Source: an uncultured Solirubrobacteraceae bacterium
GTDB taxonomy: Bacteria; Actinomycetota; Thermoleophilia; Solirubrobacterales; Solirubrobacteraceae
Length of the DNA stretch: 5,738 nucleotides
Assembly: GCA_902806215.1 (NCBI GenBank)
Contig: CADCVT010000494.1
Location: forward strand, 1-5,738
Reading direction: 5' to 3'
A program made the translations under genes and the position numbers. The notes under the pieces were generated by a model, which saw nothing but the letters and a program-made list of their open reading frames with translations, ran no database searches and was not told where the DNA came from. This document shows positions 1 through 5,738 of the stretch, one piece after another (within the stretch, counting starts at the first letter, position 1; each line of letters begins with the position of its first letter).

Positions 1-222
1 GAAGACGCGGCCGCCCAGCGAGCCCTTGGCCAGCCGCTAGGCCAGCGCGGTCATCGGCGCGTTGTAGAAGAGGTTGCCGACGTGCAGCAGCCGCTCGGAC
101 TGCCCGCGGACCGCCTCGACCACCGCGGGGTGGCAGTGCCCGACGCTCGACACGCTGATGCCGGTGAGGAAGTCGAGGTACTCGTTGCCCTCGGCGTCCC
201 ACAGCCGCCACGCCTCGCCCCG
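1..222 (-). pseudogene. argD: argD fragment (acetylornithine aminotransferase), missing its 5' end and interrupted by TAG
   Basis: ArgD is the PLP-dependent enzyme that transfers an amino group from glutamate to N-acetylglutamate semialdehyde. The fragment enters at the RGEAWRLWDAEG region, so its start codon and roughly the first two dozen codons are missing, replaced by argB sequence. It runs through LDFLTGISV, GHCHPAVVEAV and LLHVGNLFYNAPMTALA, then meets TAG at 37-39. Reading past that codon gives RLAKGSLGGRVF up to the window edge, which fits the usual ArgD continuation (a Glu is common at the stop position, then the SLGGRVFF-type segment). GAG to TAG is therefore the simplest explanation. 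TAG is used as a normal stop by pheT and argJ in this window, so recoding is unlikely. The rest of the gene lies outside the window. Boundaries are approximate because the argB and argD ends of the junction probably share sequence. Confidence 0.8.
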
Positions 223-456
223 GACGAACTCGACCGGCATGTCGAGCTTCTGCATGTACGAGGTGATCTCGGGGCCGCCGCCGTGCACGACGATCGGGTT
301 GAAGCCGACGTACTTCAGGAGCACGACGTCGCGCGCGAAGTCCTCGCGCAGCTCCGGGTGCTCCATCGCGGCGCCGCCGTACTTGATGACGATCGTCCGG
401 CCGTGGAACTCCCGGATGTACGGGAGCGCCTCGAGGAGGGTCTGGACATCCCGCAT
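37..456 (-). CDS. argB: Hybrid ORF: N-terminus of acetylglutamate kinase (ArgB) joined in frame to an N-terminal piece of acetylornithine aminotransferase (ArgD)
   Basis: This 139-residue frame is a chimera. Residues 1-78 are the start of N-acetylglutamate kinase, which phosphorylates N-acetylglutamate in the second step of arginine synthesis: the KYGG nucleotide-binding motif is at 25-28 and HGGGPEI at 59-65. From about residue 79 the sequence is ArgD-like (RLWDAEGNEYLDFLTGISV, then GHCHPAVVEAV), the conserved N-terminal region of class III aminotransferases. ArgB is normally about 290-300 residues, so its C-terminal ATP-binding half is absent. The ArgD part lacks the phosphate-binding and PLP-lysine regions. 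Neither activity is expected. The ATG follows the argJ TAG with no gap and has no visible Shine-Dalgarno, so translation would depend on reinitiation after argJ. The frame ends at a TAG (37-39) that looks like a nonsense mutation inside argD. A true internal deletion or an assembly error could both explain it. Confidence 0.85.
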   Translation of the reverse strand: MRDVQTLLEALPYIREFHGRTIVIKYGGAAMEHPELREDFARDVVLLKYVGFNPIVVHGGGPEITSYMQKLDMPVEFVRGEAWRLWDAEGNEYLDFLTGISVSSVGHCHPAVVEAVRGQSERLLHVGNLFYNAPMTALA

Positions 457-1683
457 CTACGTGGTGTAGTCGGCGTTGATGGTGATGTACTCGTGGCCGA
501 GGTCGGAGAAGAAGACCTCGGTCTCGAAGCCGTCGCCCGGCACCGCGACCTCGATCTCGACCTCGTCGGTCTCGAAGTTCGCCTGCTCGCGCGTCGCGTA
601 GCCGCCGCTGCACACGAGCGTCCCCTCGACGCGGATGTCGTAGGCGAGCGGATGGGTGCCCGGGAGCGCGGCGCCGATCGCCTGCGCGATGCGGCCCCAG
701 TTCGGGTCGCCGCCGTAGATCGCGGTCTTGACGAGCGGGCTGTTGGCGATCTCGCGGGCAACGCGCTCGACGCCGTCGCCGCTGCCGCCCCGGACGACGA
801 CGCGGCCGGTGCGGCGCGCGCCCTCGCCGTCCTTGACCATGAGCAGCGCGAGCTGGCGCATGAGCGCGTCGAGCGCCTCGCCGAAGCGCAGCTCGTCCTC
901 GGACTCGGGCTCGACGACGACGCCGCTGGCGCCCGACGCCATGAGGATCGCCGTGTCGTTGGTCGACAGCTGGCCGTCGACGGAGATGCGGTCGAACGAG
1001 CGCTTGACGGTGACGCCGAGCAGCAGGTCGCACGTCTCGGGCGCGAGCTGCGCGTCGGTCTGGACGAAGCAGAGCATCGTCGCGAAGTTCGGCTGGATCA
1101 TCCCGGCGCCCTTGGCCTGGGCGGTCAGGCGGACGGTCCCGCCGGGGAGGTCGACGTCAAGCGCGACGTGCTTGTCGATCGTGTCGGTGGTGCGGATCGC
1201 GTCGGCGAACTCGACCGCTCCGTCCTCGCGCAGCTCGGGCCGCACCTTGAGCAGGCCCTTCGTCGTCACCTGACCGTCGAGCTGCACGCCGATGACGCCG
1301 GTCGAGCAGACGGCGACCTGCGTCTCGGGGACGGCGGCAACCATCGCGGTCGCGCCCTGCATCCGGGCGGCCTCGTCGAGGCCGGGGCGGCCGGTCGCCG
1401 CGTTGGCGTTGCCGGAGTTCGCGACGACCTCGCGGATCGCGTCGAGGCGCGTGCGCTCCATCGTCACCTGGACCGGCGCGGCCAGGACGCCCGAGCGCGT
1501 GAACTTCGCGGCGCTCGTCGTGTCGGGGGCGTCGCTGACGATGACGCCGAGGTCGAGGCCCTTGGGCTTGATGCCCGCGGCGGCGGCGCCGGCGCGGAAG
1601 CCCTTGGGCAGGCGCTCGGGCTCGTCGGAGACGCGGACGTGCTCGGGCTGCTCGACCCAGCGCGAGACGAAGAACTCGGTCAC
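457..1683 (-). CDS. argJ: Glutamate N-acetyltransferase / ornithine acetyltransferase ArgJ
   Basis: ArgJ (408 residues, usual length about 390-410) moves the acetyl group from N-acetylornithine to glutamate, closing the acetyl cycle of arginine synthesis; some family members also use acetyl-CoA. It is made as a precursor that cuts itself. The cleavage motif KGAGMIQPNFATML lies at 191-204, so the break should fall before Thr202, the nucleophile of the beta chain. NSGNANAATG (89-98), STGVIG (127-132), STNDT (240-244) and GGDPNWGRIAQAIG (324-337) are further family signatures, and the protein ends in the typical NADYTT. The start is GTG, chosen because it overlaps the argC stop as GTGA, has GGAG at 1692-1695 with an 8-base spacer, and gives normal length. 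It ends in TAG directly before the argB ATG, in the same frame. The cytoplasmic enzyme appears intact. Whether it is mono- or bifunctional cannot be told from sequence. Confidence 0.96.
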   Translation of the reverse strand: MTEFFVSRWVEQPEHVRVSDEPERLPKGFRAGAAAAGIKPKGLDLGVIVSDAPDTTSAAKFTRSGVLAAPVQVTMERTRLDAIREVVANSGNANAATGRPGLDEAARMQGATAMVAAVPETQVAVCSTGVIGVQLDGQVTTKGLLKVRPELREDGAVEFADAIRTTDTIDKHVALDVDLPGGTVRLTAQAKGAGMIQPNFATMLCFVQTDAQLAPETCDLLLGVTVKRSFDRISVDGQLSTNDTAILMASGASGVVVEPESEDELRFGEALDALMRQLALLMVKDGEGARRTGRVVVRGGSGDGVERVAREIANSPLVKTAIYGGDPNWGRIAQAIGAALPGTHPLAYDIRVEGTLVCSGGYATREQANFETDEVEIEVAVPGDGFETEVFFSDLGHEYITINADYTT

Positions 1684-2717
1684 GGCGCCGTCTCCGCCAG
1701 GTCGCCGACCGTGTCGCCGAGGCCCGCGGTCTCGTCGAGGCCGAACATGAGGTTGAGGTTCTGGACGGCCTGGCTGGCGGCGCCCTTCCAGAGGTTGTCG
1801 ATCGCGCTGAACACGAGGACCTTGTTCGTGCGCTCGTCCTTGACGACGTGGATGCGGCAGACGTTCGTGTCGCGGACGTCGCGCACGCCGGGCGGCGTCC
1901 GCGCGAGCTCGACGAACGGCTCGTCGGCGTACGCGCTCGCGTAGAGCTCGTCGAGCTCGGCCTGACTCGTGCTGCGCGACGGGATGACGTAGCACGAGAC
2001 GAGCTCGCCCTGGTCGAGCGGCATGAGGTGCGGCGTGAACGTCGTGGTGACGTCCGCGCCGAGCAGGCCGAGCTCCTGGTCGATCTCGGGCGCGTGGCGG
2101 TGCTTGGCGACGCCGTAGGGCGTGACGTTCTCGTCGGCGGTGACGAAGTGGGTCTTCTGCGTGGCGGCGCGGCCCGCTCCCGAGACGCCGGACTTCGCGT
2201 CGACGATGACGTCGTCGATGAGGCCGGCGCGCGCGAGCGGCGCGAGCGCGAGGATCGTGGCCGTCGGGTAGCAGCCGGGGTTGGCGACGATGTGCGCGTC
2301 GCGGACCTGGTCGCGGTAGAGCTCGGGCAGGCCGTAGACGGCGTGGCCGAACAGGCCGGGAGCGCCGTGCTCCCCGTACCACTCGCCGTAGACCTGCGGG
2401 TCCCGGAGCCGGAAGTCCGCGCTGAGGTCGACGACCTTGACGCCGCGCTCGTGGAGGTCGGACACCGTCGGCGCGGACGCGCCGTGCGGGTAGGCGACGA
2501 TCGCGGCGTCGACGTCGGCGTGCGTGTCGACGTCGAACGCGTCGAGGACGAGCGGCACGCGGTGGTGCGGGTAGAGCTCGTCGAGCCTGACTCCCGCGTC
2601 CGAGCGCGACGTGACCGCGCTGAGCTCGAAGCCCGGGTGGCGGTGCAGGATCCGCGCGGCGAGCGCGCCCGCGTACCCGCTCGCTCCGGCGACGACGACG
2701 CTAGGTCCGCTAGGCAC
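1680..2717 (-). CDS. argC: N-acetyl-gamma-glutamyl-phosphate reductase ArgC
   Basis: ArgC (345 residues, normal length) reduces N-acetylglutamyl phosphate to N-acetylglutamate semialdehyde with NADPH, the third step of arginine synthesis. The nucleotide-binding loop GASGYAG is at 11-17. The catalytic cysteine is Cys149 in ANPGCYPTA, and the partner histidine is most likely His208 in AKHRHAPEI; their 59-residue spacing equals that of Cys158 and His217 in the M. tuberculosis enzyme. SGVSGAGR (176-183), FTPHLMPL (227-234) and DNLWKGAASQAVQN (307-320) are also family features. The GTG start overlaps the pheT end by 8 bases and follows GGAG at 2727-2730 by 9 bases; no other in-frame start gives the complete N-terminal beta strand before the Gly loop. 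The TGA overlaps the argJ start. All key residues are present, so this gene looks functional, although its substrate would need an ArgB that is broken here. Confidence 0.96.
   Translation of the reverse strand: MPSGPSVVVAGASGYAGALAARILHRHPGFELSAVTSRSDAGVRLDELYPHHRVPLVLDAFDVDTHADVDAAIVAYPHGASAPTVSDLHERGVKVVDLSADFRLRDPQVYGEWYGEHGAPGLFGHAVYGLPELYRDQVRDAHIVANPGCYPTATILALAPLARAGLIDDVIVDAKSGVSGAGRAATQKTHFVTADENVTPYGVAKHRHAPEIDQELGLLGADVTTTFTPHLMPLDQGELVSCYVIPSRSTSQAELDELYASAYADEPFVELARTPPGVRDVRDTNVCRIHVVKDERTNKVLVFSAIDNLWKGAASQAVQNLNLMFGLDETAGLGDTVGDLAETAP
1692..1695 (-). promoter_or_regulatory. Ribosome binding site of argJ
   Basis: GGAG, 8 bases before the argJ GTG and inside the 3' end of argC. 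It decides in favour of the non-ATG start at 1683, together with the GTGA overlap with the argC stop. Confidence 0.7.
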
Positions 2718-5295
2718 GGAGCTTCGCTCCGAGCTGGTCGCCGAGCTTGGCCACGATCTTGTCGACGACCGGGCGGACGTCGTCGTCGGTCAGCGTCCGG
2801 TCCGGCGCGCGGAACTCGAGGTGAACAGCGAGCGACGTCTCGCCCTCGAGCGGATAGACGTCGAACACCTCGGCGGCGCCGAGGAGCTTGCCGCCGGCGC
2901 CGCGGACGACCCGAAGCACCTCGGCTGCGGGGACGTCGGCGGCGACGACGACGGCGAGGTCCTGGCGAACGGCGGGGAAGCTCGTGACGTCGCGGTAGTG
3001 CAGCTCGTCGGGTGCCTGCTCGATCGCGAGGCCGAGGTCGATCTCGAACGCGGCGACGGCGCCCTCGAGGTCCCACGCGCGGGCGACGAGCGGGTGCACC
3101 TCGCCGAGCCATCCCAGCTCGGTCTCGCCGCTGTACACGCGCGCGGAGCGGCCGGGGTGCAGGAACGGATGGCCGGGCGGGCGCACGTCCCACTCGATCC
3201 GCAGCGTGTCGAGCACGGCGCCGAGAAGTCCCTTCGCGGCGAAGAAGTCCCACACGGCGTCGGTCGAGCCGCGCCACGCCTTCGGGGCGATCCGCCCCGC
3301 GACGACGGCGCCGAGCGCGTGGACCTCGTACGGCAGCGGAGCTCCGCCCGGAGGCCGTTGTAGCCCGGAGGCGGGTCCGTCGGCGGCCACGGAGGAAGGG
3401 CCAGATGCCGTGGAGCTTCCTTCCTGACTGACGCTGTTCGGATCGGGCGGCGCGAGGGACGGGCCGTCGTTGTCGCGGACCAGCGCGGGGGCGCCCTCGG
3501 CGACGCGGTCGCCGTCGGGCCCGATCGCGCCACCCTGGTCGAGGTAGATCGCACCGGACTCGAAGAGCGCGACGTCGGCGACGCCGCGCGCGCGGTTGAA
3601 CGACGCCGCGTCGAGCAGCGAGCCGAGCAGGGTCGTCCGCAGGACGCGGTGGTCCTCGGACATCGGGTTGGTGATCGCGACGAACCGGCGGCGCGGGTCG
3701 TCGTCGGGCAGCCGCAGGCGGTCGGCGACGGACGGCTCGGTGAACGACCAGCCGACCGCCTCGAAGACGCCGCGGCCGACGAGCGCGTCCTCCGCGCGGC
3801 GACGAGCGAGCTGCTTCGGCGTCAGGCGCCCGGACGCGCCGCGGCGCGAGGGCAGCGTCACGGGGAGCTTGTCGAGTCCCTCGATGCGCGCGACCTCCTC
3901 GACGAGGTCGGCCTCGCGGGTGACGTCGTTCCAGCGGAAGTGCGGGACGCCGACGCGCAGCGCGTCGCCGTCGCGCTCGACGTGGAACTCGAGCGCGCGC
4001 AGGATGTCGGCCTGGCGGGCGAGCGGGATCGACGTGCCGGGCAGCGCGTCGGTCCGGGCCGGGCGCAGCGTGAGCGGCGCGGGGTCCTCCCCCGGCCCGC
4101 CGACGTCAATCGTCCCCGGCACGACCGTCGCGCCGCAGAGCTCGACCATGAGCTGGGCCGCGACGGCCTGGGCCTCCATCGTCTGGCGAATGCTCAGCCC
4201 CTTCTCGAACCGCGAGGACGCCTCGGACCGCAGCCCGAGCCGCGTCGACGTGCGCTGGATCGTCGGCGCGTGCCACGCGGCGACCTCCATCAGCACGCGG
4301 GTGGTGTCGTCCTGCACCTCGGACCGCGCCCCGCCCATGACGCCGGCCAGCGACGTCGGGCCGTCGGCGTCGTCGATGACGATCTCGCCGGCCTGCAGCG
4401 TGCGGGTCTGGCCGTCGAGCGTGTCGATCGTCTCGCCCTCCTGCGCGGCGCGCACGACGAGCGCCTGCCCCGCGACCCGGTCGAGGTCGAACGCGTGCAG
4501 CGGCTGGCCGGTCAGCAGCATCACGTAGTTCGTGATGTCGACGACGTTGGAGATCGGGCGCTGCCCGGCGGCCATGAGGCGCGCCTTCAGCCACGCGGGA
4601 GATTCGCCGATCGACACGTTCTCGAACACGCGCGCGGTGAAGCGCGGGCAGAGCGAAGGGACCTGGACCTCGATGGTCACGCCCTCGATGTCGCCGTCGC
4701 TGCCGGGATCCTCGGACCACGGCGCAGGCGCCAGCGGAGCACCCGTCGTCGCGTGGACCTCCCGCGCGACCCCGTAGATCCCGAGGCAGTCCGGCCGGTT
4801 CGGCGTGATCTCGAGCTCGAGGACGTCGGTGGAGATCGGCAGCGCCTGCTCCAGCGGCGTTCCCGCTTCCAGTGCCTCGTCGAGGACCATGATCCCGCCG
4901 TGCGCCGTGCCGATGGCGAGCTCGTCCTCGGCGAGGATCATGCCCTCGCTCGGGACCCCGCGCAGCTTGGCCTTCTTGAGCTTCGTCCCGTCGGGCATGA
5001 TCGCGCCCGGCCCGGCGACCGCAACCGTCTGGCCGGCGGCGACGTTGGGCGCGCCGCACACGATCCCGCGGACCTCGCCGTTGCCGACGTCGACCTGACA
5101 GACCGAGAGCCGGTCGGCATCGGGGTGCTGCTCGGCCGAGAGCACCTTGCCGACGACGAAGTGCTCGAGCGCGCCCACGCCGTGGTGGTGGACGGCCTCC
5201 ATCTTCGTGCCGGTCATCGTCAGCTGCTCGCCGAGCTCGCGCGCTCCGATCCCCGACGCGCAGAACTGGTCGAGCCACTCGATCGGGACCCTCAT
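2710..5295 (-). CDS. pheT: Phenylalanine--tRNA ligase beta subunit PheT, with an unusual internal insert
   Basis: PheT (861 residues) pairs with PheS to form the (alpha-beta)2 synthetase that charges tRNA-Phe. Domains in order: N-terminal region; EMAP-II-like tRNA-binding OB fold (about 40-150, with HPDADRLSVCQVDVG at 57-71); B3/B4 editing domain (about 210-390, with SNVVDITNYVMLLTGQPLHAFD at 249-270 and RSEASSRFEKG at 356-366); B5 (about 405-480, PHFRWNDVTREADLVEEVARIEG); inactive synthetase-like core (about 490-760, ITNPMSEDHRVLRTTLLGSLL); and C-terminal ferredoxin-like anticodon-binding domain (about 768-861, from RDVTSFPAVRQDLAVVV). The ATG is chosen because MRVPIEWL is the usual PheT start, it overlaps the pheS stop as ATGA and has GGAG 8 bases upstream; a longer in-frame extension runs antisense to nothing but over pheS and is not credible. 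The protein is longer than E. coli (795) or M. tuberculosis (about 830) PheT, partly through a Gly/Ser/Pro-rich stretch near 588-655 encoded by atypical codons. Confidence 0.97.
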   Translation of the reverse strand: MRVPIEWLDQFCASGIGARELGEQLTMTGTKMEAVHHHGVGALEHFVVGKVLSAEQHPDADRLSVCQVDVGNGEVRGIVCGAPNVAAGQTVAVAGPGAIMPDGTKLKKAKLRGVPSEGMILAEDELAIGTAHGGIMVLDEALEAGTPLEQALPISTDVLELEITPNRPDCLGIYGVAREVHATTGAPLAPAPWSEDPGSDGDIEGVTIEVQVPSLCPRFTARVFENVSIGESPAWLKARLMAAGQRPISNVVDITNYVMLLTGQPLHAFDLDRVAGQALVVRAAQEGETIDTLDGQTRTLQAGEIVIDDADGPTSLAGVMGGARSEVQDDTTRVLMEVAAWHAPTIQRTSTRLGLRSEASSRFEKGLSIRQTMEAQAVAAQLMVELCGATVVPGTIDVGGPGEDPAPLTLRPARTDALPGTSIPLARQADILRALEFHVERDGDALRVGVPHFRWNDVTREADLVEEVARIEGLDKLPVTLPSRRGASGRLTPKQLARRRAEDALVGRGVFEAVGWSFTEPSVADRLRLPDDDPRRRFVAITNPMSEDHRVLRTTLLGSLLDAASFNRARGVADVALFESGAIYLDQGGAIGPDGDRVAEGAPALVRDNDGPSLAPPDPNSVSQEGSSTASGPSSVAADGPASGLQRPPGGAPLPYEVHALGAVVAGRIAPKAWRGSTDAVWDFFAAKGLLGAVLDTLRIEWDVRPPGHPFLHPGRSARVYSGETELGWLGEVHPLVARAWDLEGAVAAFEIDLGLAIEQAPDELHYRDVTSFPAVRQDLAVVVAADVPAAEVLRVVRGAGGKLLGAAEVFDVYPLEGETSLAVHLEFRAPDRTLTDDDVRPVVDKIVAKLGDQLGAKLRA
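2717..2731 (-). promoter_or_regulatory. Hairpin enclosing the argC Shine-Dalgarno at the pheT/argC junction
   Basis: On the coding strand CGGAGC-GAA-GCTCCG forms a perfect 6-base-pair stem with a 3-base GAA loop. The argC Shine-Dalgarno GGAG (2727-2730) lies in the 5' arm, and the last base of the 3' arm is the G of the argC GTG. Folding in mRNA would hide the ribosome site, and ribosomes finishing pheT would melt it, so it could tie argC translation to pheT translation. The structure is read directly; the regulatory role is inference. The same bases encode the last residues of PheT, GAKLR. It is followed by no T-run on the coding strand, so I do not call it a terminator. Confidence 0.5.
3336..3429 (-). 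repeat. Putative small inserted repeat element inside pheT
   Basis: This stretch encodes roughly PheT residues 623-652, a Ser/Gly/Pro/Ala-rich segment with no family motif. Twelve of these 30 codons end in A or T (for example AGT, GAA, GCA, TCT, CCT, CTA, CAA, GCT), whereas only 1 of 26 does in the preceding conserved segment around LLDAASFNRARGVADVALF. It holds a 12-base perfect palindrome (3336-3347), two copies of GCCCGGAGGC 17 bases apart (3346-3355 and 3363-3372), and inverted pairs CCACGG/CCGTGG (3387-3392, 3408-3413) and GGAAGG/CCTTCC (3394-3399, 3419-3424). These fit a short palindromic intergenic-type repeat that landed in frame in a tolerant linker. I infer the insertion; whether it recurs in the genome cannot be seen here, and the exact edges are uncertain. 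Confidence 0.5.
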
Positions 5296-5738
5296 CCGAA
5301 CTGCTCCAGCAGCCGCAGGTCGTTCTCGAAGAACATGCGCAGGTCGGGGACGCCGTGCTTGAGGAAGGCGATCCGCTCGATCCCCATGCCGAACGCGAAG
5401 CCCTGCACGCGCTCGGGGTCGTAGCCGTGCTCGCGCACGTACTCGAAGACGTTCGGGTCGACCTCGCCGGCGCCGAGGATCTCGATCCAACCCTCGCCCT
5501 TGCACAGCGGGCAGCGCGAGCCGTCGCGCAGGAAGCCGCCCTTGCAGTTGAAGCAGGAGACGTCGACCTCGACCGACGGCTCGGTGAACGGGAAGAAGTG
5601 CGGGCGCAGGCGCACGTCGCGCTCGTCGCCGAAGATCGCGCGGGCGAACGCCAGCAGCGTCCCCTTGAGGTCGGCGAGCGTGACGTCCTCGTCGACGGCG
5701 AGCCCCTCGACCTGGTGGAACTGCGGCGTGTGGGTCGC
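5292..5738 (-). CDS. pheS: Phenylalanine--tRNA ligase alpha subunit PheS, C-terminal part (5' end outside the window)
   Basis: The frame is open to the right edge and gives the last 148 residues of PheS, the catalytic class II subunit that activates phenylalanine and transfers it to tRNA-Phe. It begins in motif 2 (THTPQFHQVEGL), continues through RPHFFPFTEPSVEVDV and ends with motif 3 (FGMGIERIAFLKHG) and the usual tail DLRMFFENDLRLLEQFG. Between them lies CX2C-X10-CX2C (CFNC ... CPLC), followed by GWIEILGAGEVDPNV. A cysteine-bearing insert at this site occurs in many bacterial PheS proteins and may bind zinc; the 10-residue middle loop here is rather long. A GTG lies inside the frame at 5613-5615 but is not the start, because conserved PheS sequence continues upstream. 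The TGA overlaps the pheT ATG, implying coupled synthesis of the two subunits in equal amounts. Confidence 0.96.
   Translation of the reverse strand, partial: ATHTPQFHQVEGLAVDEDVTLADLKGTLLAFARAIFGDERDVRLRPHFFPFTEPSVEVDVSCFNCKGGFLRDGSRCPLCKGEGWIEILGAGEVDPNVFEYVREHGYDPERVQGFAFGMGIERIAFLKHGVPDLRMFFENDLRLLEQFG
5304..5307 (-). promoter_or_regulatory. Ribosome binding site of pheT
   Basis: GGAG, 8 bases before the pheT ATG and inside the last codons of pheS (it encodes part of LLEQF). It supports the start at 5295 over any longer in-frame extension into pheS. Confidence 0.7.

Noticed and set aside
1..456. A new bifunctional kinase-aminotransferase protein
   Set aside because: The fusion keeps only N-terminal fragments of both enzymes and lacks the ArgB C-terminal domain and the PLP lysine, so a working bifunctional enzyme is not supported.
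37..459. Programmed TAG readthrough or TAG recoding, since argJ, the argB part and the argD part share one frame separated only by TAG codons
   Set aside because: ArgJ ends in its canonical NADYTT before the first TAG and pheT also stops at TAG, so TAG behaves as a normal stop; shared frame has a one-in-three chance.
82..1944. Long plus-strand open frame of 620 codons opposite argC, argJ and argB
   Set aside because: It is an antisense shadow produced by high G/C third positions in the real genes; its Arg/Ala/Asp/Leu-rich translation shows no family motif.
2699..2714. Direct repeat CGCTAGG twice, 9 bases apart, at the start of argC
   Set aside because: It follows from the repeated Pro-Ser codons at the argC N-terminus and is too short to claim as an att site or operator.
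3649..5424. Long plus-strand open frame of 591 codons opposite pheT and pheS
   Set aside because: Same cause: it mirrors the pheT codons, is rich in Arg, Asp and Val, and has no recognisable domain.
2710..5505. Longer PheT starting upstream in the same frame, adding 70 residues
   Set aside because: The extra part is an Arg-rich out-of-frame reading of pheS; MRVPIEWL with its own Shine-Dalgarno is the typical PheT start.

Overview
The window is a GC-rich, tightly packed, single-direction gene block. Every gene lies on the minus strand, so it reads from right to left: end of pheS, pheT, argC, argJ, then a damaged argB/argD region at the left edge. Very high G/C at third codon positions, GTG starts for argC and argJ, and the protein sequences themselves point to an actinobacterium. 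The class Thermoleophilia (Solirubrobacterales and relatives) is my best guess from sequence recall; no search was run. The order pheS-pheT-argC-argJ-argB-argD is the one known from actinobacteria such as Mycobacterium tuberculosis, where argF, argR, argG and argH follow.

Right part (2710-5738): the last 148 residues of PheS and a complete 861-residue PheT, which together form the (alpha-beta)2 phenylalanyl-tRNA synthetase. The two genes overlap by ATGA. PheT carries a low-complexity segment near residues 588-655 whose codon use is unlike the rest of the gene and which contains short direct and inverted repeats. It looks like a small repeat element inserted in frame.

Middle part (457-2717): argC (N-acetyl-gamma-glutamyl-phosphate reductase) and argJ (ornithine/glutamate acetyltransferase), both apparently intact with their catalytic residues. 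argC overlaps pheT by 8 bases, and its Shine-Dalgarno sits inside a compact GAA-loop hairpin. argJ overlaps argC by GTGA. There is no room for a conventional intergenic promoter or terminator, so pheST and the arg genes probably share a transcript with translational coupling.

Left part (1-456): argB begins directly after the argJ stop, but after about 78 codons it changes without a frameshift into acetylornithine aminotransferase (ArgD) sequence. The ArgD part is then interrupted by an in-frame TAG at 37-39, after which ArgD-like codons continue to the window edge. Taken at face value, the second and fourth steps of the acetylated ornithine pathway (ArgB, ArgD) are broken at this locus while the third and fifth (ArgC, ArgJ) look whole. 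Either this is a real deletion with a nonsense mutation, or it is an assembly or sequencing error near a contig end. This junction and the PheT insert are the two points most worth a second look. I see no mobile-element genes, RNA genes, CRISPR array or new defence-like system, and no gene-free stretch above 300 bases.
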